A stretch of DNA of 5,239 nt from Lachnospiraceae bacterium UBA4631 (GCA_002406015.1 DHMX01000002.1:1-5239); one strand, 5' to 3'. Positions 1 to 5,239 are shown, counted from the stretch's first letter. Program-made: numbers and translations. Notes: a model not told the origin generated them from the letters alone.

Positions 1-29
1 AATATATTATAGATAAAAATAAAATTTTT

Positions 30-84
30 AAAAGCAACAAGGACAGTAGCTCAAGAGGGGGGGAGAGTACTGTCCTTGCTTTTT
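30..84 (+). terminator. Terminator-like hairpin, possibly bidirectional
   Basis: The left arm at 30-48 (AAAAGCA, a 3-base bulge, then AGGACAGTA) pairs with the right arm at 68-83 (TACTGTCCT then TGCTTTT). CTC at 50-52 can extend the stem by pairing with GAG at 65-67. The run of T at 80-84 gives a short U-tract on the + strand. On the - strand the stem also ends in TTTT and runs into AT-rich sequence, so it could terminate in both directions. It most likely ends a gene lying left of the window, since bases 1-29 show no coding sequence. The loop carries a run of seven G (57-63), which is unusual for a simple terminator. Confidence 0.6.
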
Positions 85-97
85 GGGAGTTAAAGTA

Positions 98-205
98 TGT
101 AAATGAGGGAGGGTTTCAGCAGAGAAATCATTTGAAATTCATCGTCTGTGAGATGGGAGTCAAAACAGATTTTGAATTCCTCTCTGAAGAAACCTTTTAT
201 TTACA
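98..205. repeat. Long imperfect inverted repeat / candidate structured RNA
   Basis: A series of nested complementary blocks forms one long hairpin. TGTAAAT (98-104) pairs with ATTTACA (199-205), and GAGG (105-108) continues with TTTT (195-198) using G-U pairs. GGTTTC (112-117) pairs with GAAACC (189-194). AGAGA (121-125) pairs with TCTCT (181-185). GAAATTC (134-140) pairs with GAATTC (174-179) with one bulged base. TCTGT (145-149) pairs with ACAGA (165-169), leaving a loop of about 15 bases. No open frame of useful length lies in it. It could be a small RNA, a 5' leader element or a degenerate miniature inverted-repeat element. I do not recognise it as a known riboswitch or 6S RNA. Confidence 0.5.
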
Positions 206-251
206 TTGATTATAATAGCATGAGTTATTATAGTTTTATATCAAATAATAG

Positions 252-278
252 CTAATTTTTGTAAAATTAGGCTATAAT
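252..278. promoter_or_regulatory. Perfect dyad directly upstream of a TATAAT box
   Basis: CTAATTTT (252-259) and AAAATTAG (263-270) form a perfect 8-base inverted repeat around a 3-base centre. TATAAT follows at 273-278. No recognisable -35 hexamer is found 16-19 bases upstream of that box, so a promoter here would need an activator or another sigma factor. The dyad sits where a protein bound between -35 and -10 would sit, so it reads best as a candidate operator for the downstream pspA unit. AT-rich sequence makes chance dyads fairly common, so confidence is low. Confidence 0.3.
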
Positions 279-343
279 TGTTCAAAAAAGGAGAGGAGTA
301 TCGGATTTTGTTGGAAATAAACAGGGAAAGCAGGGGGCGATAC

Positions 344-372
344 TTGCGGAGCAGGCGGAATTGTTGTATAAT
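344..372 (+). promoter_or_regulatory. Sigma-A type promoter for the pspA unit
   Basis: TTGCGG at 344-349 is followed by a 17-base spacer and a consensus TATAAT at 367-372. The predicted start near 379-380 leaves a leader of about 60 bases before the pspA ATG. The spacing is ideal and the -10 perfect; the -35 matches 4 of 6 consensus bases. It is the best-formed promoter in the 438-base region ahead of pspA. Confidence 0.6.
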
Positions 373-438
373 TTATGGTGTTTCATTGGATATATGAGAT
401 AATTGTGGCAACGCAGGAAATTGAAGGAGGATATTTGA

Positions 439-1125
439 ATGGGTATTTTAAAGAGATTTAAGGACATTATGGCATCAAACATTAACGCACTGTTAGATAA
501 GGCAGAGGATCCCGAGAAAATGATTGACCAGTGCTTGAGAGATTTGAATAGTGATTTAGGTAAGGTAAAGGCTGAAACCGCAGCAGTTATGGCAGATGAG
601 CAGCGTGCCAAGAGAGAATTGGATGAGTGCAATGCAGAAATGGCAAAAATGCAGACTTATGCAGAAAAGGCAGTATTAGCCGGAAATGATGCAGATGCCA
701 AGACATTCCTCACCAAGAAGTCTGAGCTGGCAACTAAGCAGGCAAGCTTACAGCAGGCATATGATTTGGCCGCCGCTAACTCCATGAAGATGCGTCAGAT
801 GCATGATAAGCTGGTAAAGGATATTGGAGAGCTGAATGCAAGAAGAGATGCAATTAAGGCTAAGGTACGTGTTGCAAAGGCACAGGAACGCATTAACGAA
901 ATGGGAAGCTCCATGGGCGGTGCAGAGGCATCTATGTCAGCCTTTGACCGTATGGAAGCAAAAGCAAACAATATGTTGGATAAGGCAAATGCCATGGCAG
1001 AGTTAAACAGCAGTGCAGAGGCAGATTCTATCGATGATTTGGCAGCAAAATATGATTCTGCACCGACAGCAGCAGTCGATGACGAGTTAGCAGCATTGAA
1101 GGCACAGATGGGTCTTCAGCAGTAA
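439..1125 (+). CDS. pspA: PspA/IM30 family phage shock protein A
   Basis: Membrane-stress effector of the PspA/IM30/Vipp1 (ESCRT-III-like) family, which binds stressed cytoplasmic membrane from the inner face and forms large helical or ring assemblies. The 228 residues match the usual family length. The N-terminus (about 1-23, MGILKRFKDIMASNINALL) is the amphipathic membrane-binding helix. It is followed by the family hallmark EDPEKMIDQ (about 23-31) and then a long charged coiled coil to about residue 185, with no transmembrane segment or signal peptide. The C-terminal part is acidic, ending DDELAALKAQMGLQQ. The ATG is supported by AAGGAGG at 424-430, eight bases upstream. An SPFH-domain gene follows after 32 bases with no terminator between, so the two are probably co-transcribed. 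No PspF or PspBC homologue is present, as expected outside Proteobacteria. Family assignment is firm; the exact stress signal is unknown. Confidence 0.95.
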   Translation: MGILKRFKDIMASNINALLDKAEDPEKMIDQCLRDLNSDLGKVKAETAAVMADEQRAKRELDECNAEMAKMQTYAEKAVLAGNDADAKTFLTKKSELATKQASLQQAYDLAAANSMKMRQMHDKLVKDIGELNARRDAIKAKVRVAKAQERINEMGSSMGGAEASMSAFDRMEAKANNMLDKANAMAELNSSAEADSIDDLAAKYDSAPTAAVDDELAALKAQMGLQQ

Positions 1126-1157
1126 GACATGAATAGAGATAACTAGGAGGAACGTTC

Positions 1158-2150
1158 ATGGGATTGTTTTCTAATCAGATGGCAAACGTTGTAGAATGGG
1201 AAGAATATCGGGATGATGTCCTGTTCTGGAAATGGTCAAACGATGAGATTAAAAAAGGCTCAAAATTAATTATCCGTCAGGGTCAGGATGCCATCTTTAT
1301 GTTTAACGGTAAGGTGGAAGGTATCTTTCAGGATGAAGGAAGCTATGATATTGAAACCCAGATTGTACCGTTTTTGTCAACCTTAAAGGGCTTTAAGTTC
1401 GGCTTTAACAGTGGAATGCGGGCAGAGGTATTATTTATTAATACGAAGCAGTTTAACATCAAGTGGGGAACTCCGAAGCCGATTCGGATGCAGGCACCGG
1501 GCTTACCGGGCGGTTTGCCGATTCGTGCAAACGGAACGTTTGATGTAAAAATCGGTGACTATCTGGTATTTATCGAAAAGATAGCCGGTGTGAAGAAGCA
1601 GTATACAATTAATGAAGTAAGAGATGTGATGCAGTCTATGCTGTCCGGACTTCTTATCCGTTGGATTTCAAAGGTAGGTCAGGACATCTTTAACCTGCAG
1701 GCAAATATTATAGAGATTCAGAATGGAGTAAAGACCGATTTGGATATGGAATTTGTAAAGATTGGTCTTTCGGTTGTGAATTTCCGAATTGATGAGTTCT
1801 CATATCCGGAGAACATTACGAAGCGTGCAGACCAGGCAGCAGAATATTCTATGGTTGGAGATATGAACCGCTTCCAGCAGGTCAGCATGGTAGATGCCAT
1901 GACAAAGCCGGGCAATACAAGCGGAAACGGCATGATGAATACCATGATGGGAGCACAGATGGGCATGATGATGGGACAGCAGATGATGAACAACATGAAT
2001 GCCATGAATCAGAATAACATGAACCAAAACAATATGAATACACAAGCAGCACCGGCGGGTGACGGCACAATTCCGAAGTTTTGTCCGGATTGCGGTACAC
2101 CGACCAACGGAAATCGGTTCTGCGGTAACTGTGGTAAGAAATTAGGATAA
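1158..2150 (+). CDS. ydjI: SPFH-domain protein with C-terminal zinc ribbon (YdjI-like)
   Basis: The 330-residue protein resembles B. subtilis YdjI, encoded in the pspA (ydjF)-ydjGHI operon and annotated in many genomes as SPFH or 'virion core protein' family. Residues about 1-235 carry the SPFH fold, with family-typical stretches such as NVVEWEEYRDD, FLSTLKGFKFGFNSGMR and FRIDEFSYPENI. There is no signal peptide or clear membrane helix, so it is likely a cytosolic, membrane-associated scaffold. Residues 258-295 are a low-complexity linker with 14 Met in 38 residues plus Asn/Gln, including an MNQNN repeat. The tail is a zinc ribbon: C309-x2-C312 and C322-x2-C325. AGGAGG at 1145-1150 lies seven bases before the ATG. 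The short gap to pspA and the known B. subtilis pairing suggest that it recruits or organises PspA at the membrane. The family call is strong; the function is inferred. Confidence 0.9.
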   Translation: MGLFSNQMANVVEWEEYRDDVLFWKWSNDEIKKGSKLIIRQGQDAIFMFNGKVEGIFQDEGSYDIETQIVPFLSTLKGFKFGFNSGMRAEVLFINTKQFNIKWGTPKPIRMQAPGLPGGLPIRANGTFDVKIGDYLVFIEKIAGVKKQYTINEVRDVMQSMLSGLLIRWISKVGQDIFNLQANIIEIQNGVKTDLDMEFVKIGLSVVNFRIDEFSYPENITKRADQAAEYSMVGDMNRFQQVSMVDAMTKPGNTSGNGMMNTMMGAQMGMMMGQQMMNNMNAMNQNNMNQNNMNTQAAPAGDGTIPKFCPDCGTPTNGNRFCGNCGKKLG

Positions 2151-2180
2151 TATCCTACATAGTTATATTCATAAAATAGG

Positions 2181-2231
2181 AAAGACTATTCTTTCGGGAG
2201 GTATATAGAAGGCTCGATAGAATAGTCTTTT
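2181..2231 (+). terminator. Large hairpin after the pspA-ydjI unit (terminator or attenuator)
   Basis: AAAGACTATTCT (2181-2192) pairs perfectly with AGAATAGTCTTT (2219-2230). After a T-T mismatch, TCGGG (2194-2198) pairs with CTCGA (2213-2217) using one G-U pair, leaving a 14-base loop. The U-tract is only four bases (2228-2231) and belongs partly to the stem, so termination may be incomplete. It begins 30 bases after the SPFH gene stop and ends 33 bases before the pcrA start, consistent with an intergenic terminator that allows some read-through. Confidence 0.65.
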
Positions 2232-2264
2232 CAGGGTATAGAAGCAAATGACAGGAGAAGAAAA

Positions 2265-4466
2265 ATGCAGGTAAGCTTGAATCCGCCTCAACAGGAGGCA
2301 GTACAGCATATAGACGGACCGCTGCTGATATTGGCAGGTGCGGGAAGTGGAAAAACAAGGGTAATTACCTATCGGGTTGCCTACTTAATTGAACAGGGAA
2401 TTAATCCATGGAATATATTGGCAATTACATTTACAAATAAGGCGGCAGGAGAAGTCCGGGAACGAGTGGATGATGCACTGGGATATGGCTCGGAAAGTGT
2501 ATGGGTCAGTACCTTTCATTCCCTGTGTGTGCGAATCCTGCGAAGATATATTGACAGAATCGGTTATGAAAATAATTTTACCATTTATGATACAGACGAC
2601 CAGAAGCGTCTGATAAAAGAGGTCACAAGGCTGTTACAGTTGGATGCCAAGATGTATCCGGAGCGTGCCTTGCTTGCGGAGATTTCTAAGGCAAAGGAGC
2701 GTTTTTTGTCTCCGCATGAATATGATTTGCAGGCACAGGGCGAATATCGAAAGATGCAGATTGCACGCGTGTATACCGAATATCAGAAAAAGCTGCATGA
2801 ATACAATGCACTGGATTTTGATGATTTATTGTATAAAACCGTTCAGTTGTTTCAGGACTGTCCGGATATACTGGAACAGTATCAGGAGCGGTTTCGTTAC
2901 ATTATGGTGGATGAATATCAGGATACGAATGAGATTCAGTTCCTGCTGGTGCGGCAGCTTGCCAGAAAGTACCGGAATTTATGTGTTGTGGGTGATGATG
3001 ACCAGTCCATCTATAAGTTCCGCGGGGCAAATATCATGAATATTCTGAACTTTGAGGAGGAATATCCCGATGCAAAGGTTATTAAGCTGGAGCAAAACTA
3101 CCGTTCCACCGGTAATATCCTTCAGGCGGCAAATGAAGTGATTCGGCATAATAGTGGAAGAAAGGATAAGAGCCTTTGGACAGCAAGGGAAGACGGGGAT
3201 TTAATCCCTTATAAGCAATATGAAAATGAATATCAGGAGGCAGAACAGATTGCATGGCAGATATTAGAGAGCAAGGCTAAGAATCACATGAATTACAGTG
3301 ATTTTGCAATCCTTTACAGAACCAATGCACAATCTCGTGTTCTGGAAGAAAAACTGATATTAAAGAATATTCCGTACCGAATCTTTGGAGGACAGAATTT
3401 CTATTCCAGATTAGAGGTAAAGGATATGCTGGCATATTTAAGAACGATTGCAAACGGCATGGATGATATTTCGGTCAAGCGGATTATTAATGTTCCGAAG
3501 CGGGGAATTGGTGCGGCCACCATTGCAAAAATCGATGACTATGCACAGCAGCAGGAAATCAGCTTTCTGGATGCATTGTTTCAGATAGAGGATGTGCCGG
3601 GAATCGGCAGAGCAGTCAATAAGATTACCGCATTTACCAATCTCATTGACGATTTGCGGGTAGAAGCAGAGCAGGGAATGTCACTGGCGGAATTATATGA
3701 CGAACTGCTGGAACGGACCGGCTACCGGGAGGATTTGATTGCGGAGCATACCGAGGAGGCATTGAATCGTGTGGAGAATCTGGAGGAGCTTCACAACAAG
3801 ATTATAACCTACGAGGAAGAAGCAGAGCATCCGGATTTGAATGAGTTATTGGAGGAAATCGCATTAGTGGCAGAAGTAGACGGTTTAAATTCCAGTGATG
3901 ATAAGGTGGTACTGATGACCATTCATAGTGCAAAGGGACTGGAGTTTCCTTATGTATTCCTGTGCGGCATGGAGGATGGCTTGTTTCCGGGAAGTATGTC
4001 GATAAATTCCGGAGACCCGGATGACATGGAGGAAGAACGGCGGTTGTGCTATGTGGGAATCACAAGAGCAAAGGACCGGTTGTTTTTGAGCAGTGCCAGA
4101 CAGAGAATGATGCATGGCTCCAATAATTATAATCCGATTTCCCGGTTTTTGAAGGAAATACCGCAGGAATTACTGGATATGGGCGGATACCGCAAAGCGG
4201 TAGAGCAGACATTTACACCCCCACCGAAGCCGGCGGTTTCAGAGGTGTTTACCGCAAAGCCTTCTTACGGAAAGACCTTTACCGTACAGAAAGCATTTCA
4301 GCTTGATTATGGAGTGGGAGATACGGTGGAGCATATAAAGTTTGGCAGGGGCATTGTCCAGAAGGTTGTGGATGGCGGAAAAGACTATGAAGTAACTGTG
4401 GATTTTGAAGGGTATGGAATCAAGCGGATGTTTGCATCCTTTGCAAAGCTAAAGAAAATTTCTTAG
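2265..4466 (+). CDS. pcrA: ATP-dependent DNA helicase PcrA (UvrD/Rep family)
   Basis: Superfamily 1A 3'-5' DNA helicase acting in nucleotide excision repair, removal of RecA filaments, resolution of transcription-replication conflicts and plasmid rolling-circle replication. All helicase motifs are intact: Q motif LNPPQQEAV (5-13), Walker A AGAGSGKT (24-31), Ia ITFTNKAAGE (54-63), STFHS (82-86), Walker B VDEYQD (215-220), III GDDDQSIYKFRGA (243-255), IV EQNYRST (276-282), V TIHSAKGLEF (552-561) and VI EERRLCYVGITRAK (590-603). A proline-containing linker follows, then a C-terminal Tudor-like domain (about 680-733, GDTVEHIKFGRGIV), which in PcrA contacts RNA polymerase. At 733 residues it is full length. 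AGGAG at 2253-2257 lies seven bases before the ATG, and no in-frame start lies upstream before a stop at 2223. In Bacilli pcrA often precedes ligA; here it does not. No obvious promoter of its own is seen. Confidence 0.97.
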   Translation: MQVSLNPPQQEAVQHIDGPLLILAGAGSGKTRVITYRVAYLIEQGINPWNILAITFTNKAAGEVRERVDDALGYGSESVWVSTFHSLCVRILRRYIDRIGYENNFTIYDTDDQKRLIKEVTRLLQLDAKMYPERALLAEISKAKERFLSPHEYDLQAQGEYRKMQIARVYTEYQKKLHEYNALDFDDLLYKTVQLFQDCPDILEQYQERFRYIMVDEYQDTNEIQFLLVRQLARKYRNLCVVGDDDQSIYKFRGANIMNILNFEEEYPDAKVIKLEQNYRSTGNILQAANEVIRHNSGRKDKSLWTAREDGDLIPYKQYENEYQEAEQIAWQILESKAKNHMNYSDFAILYRTNAQSRVLEEKLILKNIPYRIFGGQNFYSRLEVKDMLAYLRTIANGMDDISVKRIINVPKRGIGAATIAKIDDYAQQQEISFLDALFQIEDVPGIGRAVNKITAFTNLIDDLRVEAEQGMSLAELYDELLERTGYREDLIAEHTEEALNRVENLEELHNKIITYEEEAEHPDLNELLEEIALVAEVDGLNSSDDKVVLMTIHSAKGLEFPYVFLCGMEDGLFPGSMSINSGDPDDMEEERRLCYVGITRAKDRLFLSSARQRMMHGSNNYNPISRFLKEIPQELLDMGGYRKAVEQTFTPPPKPAVSEVFTAKPSYGKTFTVQKAFQLDYGVGDTVEHIKFGRGIVQKVVDGGKDYEVTVDFEGYGIKRMFASFAKLKKIS

Positions 4467-4524
4467 TTTTGTCACAGTTTGTTGGAAAAAAATGCAAAAT
4501 GGAATAGTAATATTTTAGTTGCTA

Positions 4525-4545
4525 TGATATAATACTACTATCATA
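4525..4545 (+). promoter_or_regulatory. Extended -10 promoter with overlapping dyad
   Basis: TGATATAAT at 4525-4533 is a perfect extended -10 (TG, one base, TATAAT). No good -35 is found 16-18 bases upstream, which extended -10 promoters tolerate. The start would fall near 4540, giving a leader of about 38 bases before the small membrane protein gene. The 7-base dyad TATGATA (4523-4529) / TATCATA (4539-4545) covers the -10 and the probable start site and could be an operator. Confidence 0.5.
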
Positions 4546-4578
4546 TGGTTATTAGACGTTAATAAGGAGGGTAATACT

Positions 4579-4848
4579 ATGAAGAATTTAGATGAAATCA
4601 TTAATGCAGTAAAGGTTGGTGAACTGCTTGGCGGTAAGAAAGAGACAGAAGAGCAAAAGACCGGTAAGAAGGTATTATGGGTTCTTGCAATCATTGGTGC
4701 AGTTGCAGCAATAGCAGGTATTGCATTTGCAGTATATAAGTATTTAACACCAAGCTTTTTGGATGACTTTGATGATGACTTTGATGATGATTTTGATGAT
4801 GACTTCTTTGAGGAAGAAGAACCGGTTGAGATTAAGCCGGAGGCATAG
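4579..4848 (+). CDS. Small single-pass membrane protein with acidic DDDF-repeat tail (function unknown)
   Basis: I do not recognise a named family with confidence. The 89-residue protein has an N-terminal part (1-31) with an amphipathic stretch LDEIINAVKVGELL followed by a charged, lysine-rich segment. One transmembrane helix follows at about 32-53 (VLWVLAIIGAVAAIAGIAFAVY), rich in Gly/Ala and preceded by KK. The tail runs from residue 62 as D-D-F then three D-D-D-F units, then FEEEEP, and ends EIKPEA. The lysines before the helix suggest N-in/C-out topology with the acidic tail outside, which is an inference. AAGGAGG (4564-4570), eight bases before the ATG, and codon use like its neighbours support a real gene. 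It has its own promoter and a strong terminator, so it is a single-gene unit. Similar small helix-plus-acidic-tail proteins occur in clostridia, to my general knowledge. Confidence 0.8.
   Translation: MKNLDEIINAVKVGELLGGKKETEEQKTGKKVLWVLAIIGAVAAIAGIAFAVYKYLTPSFLDDFDDDFDDDFDDDFFEEEEPVEIKPEA
4762..4806 (+). repeat. In-frame 12-base tandem repeat encoding DDDF
   Basis: One partial unit (GATGACTTT, 4762-4770) is followed by three full 12-base units starting at 4771, 4783 and 4795, each of the form GATGATGAYTTY. Each unit adds Asp-Asp-Asp-Phe to the tail of the small membrane protein. The units differ only by C/T changes at synonymous third positions. Such a repeat can gain or lose units by slippage without breaking the frame. 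Confidence 0.85.
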
Positions 4849-4889
4849 TTAAAAGCTGTAAAAGTCAGTTATATGAGGCAGGCGTGTAT

Positions 4890-4919
4890 ACGGAACTTCT
4901 TAGGGAGAAGTTCCGTTTT
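4890..4919 (+). terminator. Rho-independent terminator
   Basis: ACGGAACTTCT (4890-4900) pairs perfectly over 11 bases with AGAAGTTCCGT (4906-4916) around the 5-base loop TAGGG, followed by TTT before an A. It lies 41 bases after the stop of the small membrane protein gene and separates it from the tRNA unit. Confidence 0.85.
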
Positions 4920-4974
4920 ACATACCATCCGGAAGAAAAAAACAAAAAATGTATGAAAATATGAAAATTAGGTG

Positions 4975-5003
4975 TTGACATTTCTAAAACCATTCGATAT
5001 AAT
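4975..5003 (+). promoter_or_regulatory. Consensus sigma-A promoter for the tRNA unit
   Basis: Perfect TTGACA (4975-4980), a 17-base spacer and perfect TATAAT (4998-5003). The expected start near 5010 lies about 56 bases before tRNA-Pro. A match this good to consensus is typical of stable-RNA promoters. A second TTGACA at 5014-5019 has no -10 at a normal distance. A weaker tandem promoter may exist further down (TTGAAT 5028-5033, 15-base spacer, extended -10 TGATATAAA 5046-5054). Confidence 0.85.
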
Positions 5004-5065
5004 AACACTTGCGTTGACAAAAGGACATTGAATAGAATTCAGGTCTGATATAAATTCAAGTGCAA

Positions 5066-5140
5066 CGGGGTGTGGCTCAGCTTGGCTAGAGCGCTTGATT
5101 TGGGATCAAGAGGTCGCAGGTTCGAATCCTGTCACCCCGA
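5066..5140 (+). tRNA. tRNA-Pro (anticodon UGG)
   Basis: A complete cloverleaf can be folded. The acceptor stem is CGGGGTG (5066-5072) with CACCCCG (5133-5139) and discriminator A5140. The D stem is GCTC/GAGC (5075-5078 / 5089-5092). The anticodon stem is CTTGA/TCAAG (5094-5098 / 5106-5110) with loop TTTGGGA, placing anticodon TGG at 5101-5103. The T arm is GCAGG-TTCGAAT-CCTGT (5116-5132). The 3' CCA is not encoded (TGA follows), so it must be added by the CCA-adding enzyme. This tRNA can read all CCN proline codons by wobble. Confidence 0.97.
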
Positions 5141-5168
5141 TGAATTCTTAGAAATAAGACGCAAATGT

Positions 5169-5239
5169 GCGGGTGTAGTTCAATGGTAGAACACTAGCCT
5201 TCCAAGCTAGATACGTGGGTTCGATTCCCATCACCCGCT
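5169..5239 (+). tRNA. tRNA-Gly (anticodon UCC)
   Basis: The acceptor stem is GCGGGTG (5169-5175) with CACCCGC (5232-5238) and discriminator T5239, the last base of the window. The anticodon stem CTAGC/GCTAG (5194-5198 / 5206-5210) encloses loop CTTCCAA with anticodon TCC at 5201-5203. The T arm contains GTGGG-TTCGATT-CCCAT. The 71-base length without CCA is normal for tRNA-Gly. It lies 28 bases after tRNA-Pro with no promoter or terminator between, so both come from one transcript. The cluster may continue past the window. Confidence 0.96.

Noticed and set aside
103..135. Ten-codon ATG ORF inside the 98-205 hairpin
   Set aside because: Too short, no ribosome site at a proper distance, and the hairpin explains the sequence better.
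98..205. 6S RNA or a known riboswitch for the long hairpin
   Set aside because: It is shorter than typical 6S RNA and I recognise no conserved riboswitch core; kept only as an unassigned structure.
282..632. Reverse-strand ORF of 116 codons across the leader and the start of pspA
   Set aside because: It is antisense to a well-supported pspA start and to the promoter region, has no recognisable domain, and looks like a mirror of pspA codons.
1718..2100. Several overlapping reverse-strand ORFs opposite the SPFH gene
   Set aside because: They reflect the repetitive ATG/CAT-rich linker codons read backwards; their compositions (His/Ile- or Ser/Cys-rich) are not protein-like.
2248..2274. Eight-codon ORF overlapping the pcrA start, as a possible translational coupler
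   Set aside because: No ribosome site precedes it, and it contains the pcrA ribosome site; most likely chance.
2389..3039. Two + strand ORFs out of frame inside pcrA
   Set aside because: pcrA is intact with all motifs in its own frame; these are chance open frames without ribosome sites.
3885..4115. Reverse-strand ORF opposite helicase motifs V and VI
   Set aside because: It is antisense to conserved motif codons and has no domain or context.
4449..4472. Short inverted repeat with TTTT at the end of pcrA as a terminator
   Set aside because: The stem is AT-rich, bulged and almost loopless, lies in the last codons, and would be too weak to call.
4579..4635. Double-glycine bacteriocin-type leader (ends at Gly18-Gly19) in the small membrane protein
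   Set aside because: The hydrophobic spacing before GG partly fits, but the usual Glu is Lys, the predicted mature part is an ordinary membrane helix with an acidic tail, and no peptidase-transporter or immunity gene is nearby.

Overview
This window looks like ordinary chromosomal core DNA from a low-to-moderate GC Firmicute, most likely a clostridial gut bacterium of the Lachnospiraceae type. Signs of this are strong AGGAGG-type ribosome sites, sigma-A promoters, intrinsic terminators, a PcrA-type (rather than E. coli UvrD-type) helicase and a PspA/SPFH pair resembling B. subtilis PspA and YdjI. The family-level placement is an inference. All genes are on the + strand. I see no mobile element, CRISPR array or clear sign of horizontal transfer.

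Layout. Bases 1-438 hold no confident gene. They contain a terminator-like hairpin (about 30-84), a long imperfect inverted repeat (98-205), an AT-rich stretch with two dyads and two isolated TATAAT boxes (211-278), and a good sigma-A promoter (344-372). Next comes a two-gene envelope-stress unit: a PspA/IM30 protein (439-1125) and, 32 bases later, an SPFH-domain protein with a Met/Asn/Gln-rich linker and a C-terminal zinc ribbon (1158-2150). A large hairpin (2181-2231) separates this unit from pcrA (2265-4466), a complete superfamily 1 DNA helicase. After an extended -10 promoter (4525-4533) comes a small single-pass membrane protein with a DDDF-repeat acidic tail (4579-4848), closed by a strong terminator (4890-4919). 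A consensus promoter (4975-5003) then drives tRNA-Pro(UGG) and tRNA-Gly(UCC), the latter ending on the last base of the window.

How the genes fit together. PspA and the SPFH protein probably act together at the cytoplasmic membrane, with the SPFH/zinc-ribbon protein as a scaffold or recruiter for PspA. pcrA is an unrelated genome-maintenance gene that may be reached partly by read-through, because I see no convincing promoter of its own. The small membrane protein is unassigned. The tRNA pair is a separate transcription unit.

I do not see a clearly new biological system. The items most worth a second look are the long imperfect hairpin at 98-205, the acidic-repeat membrane protein, the Met-rich linker of the SPFH protein, and the dyads placed at promoter -10 boxes.
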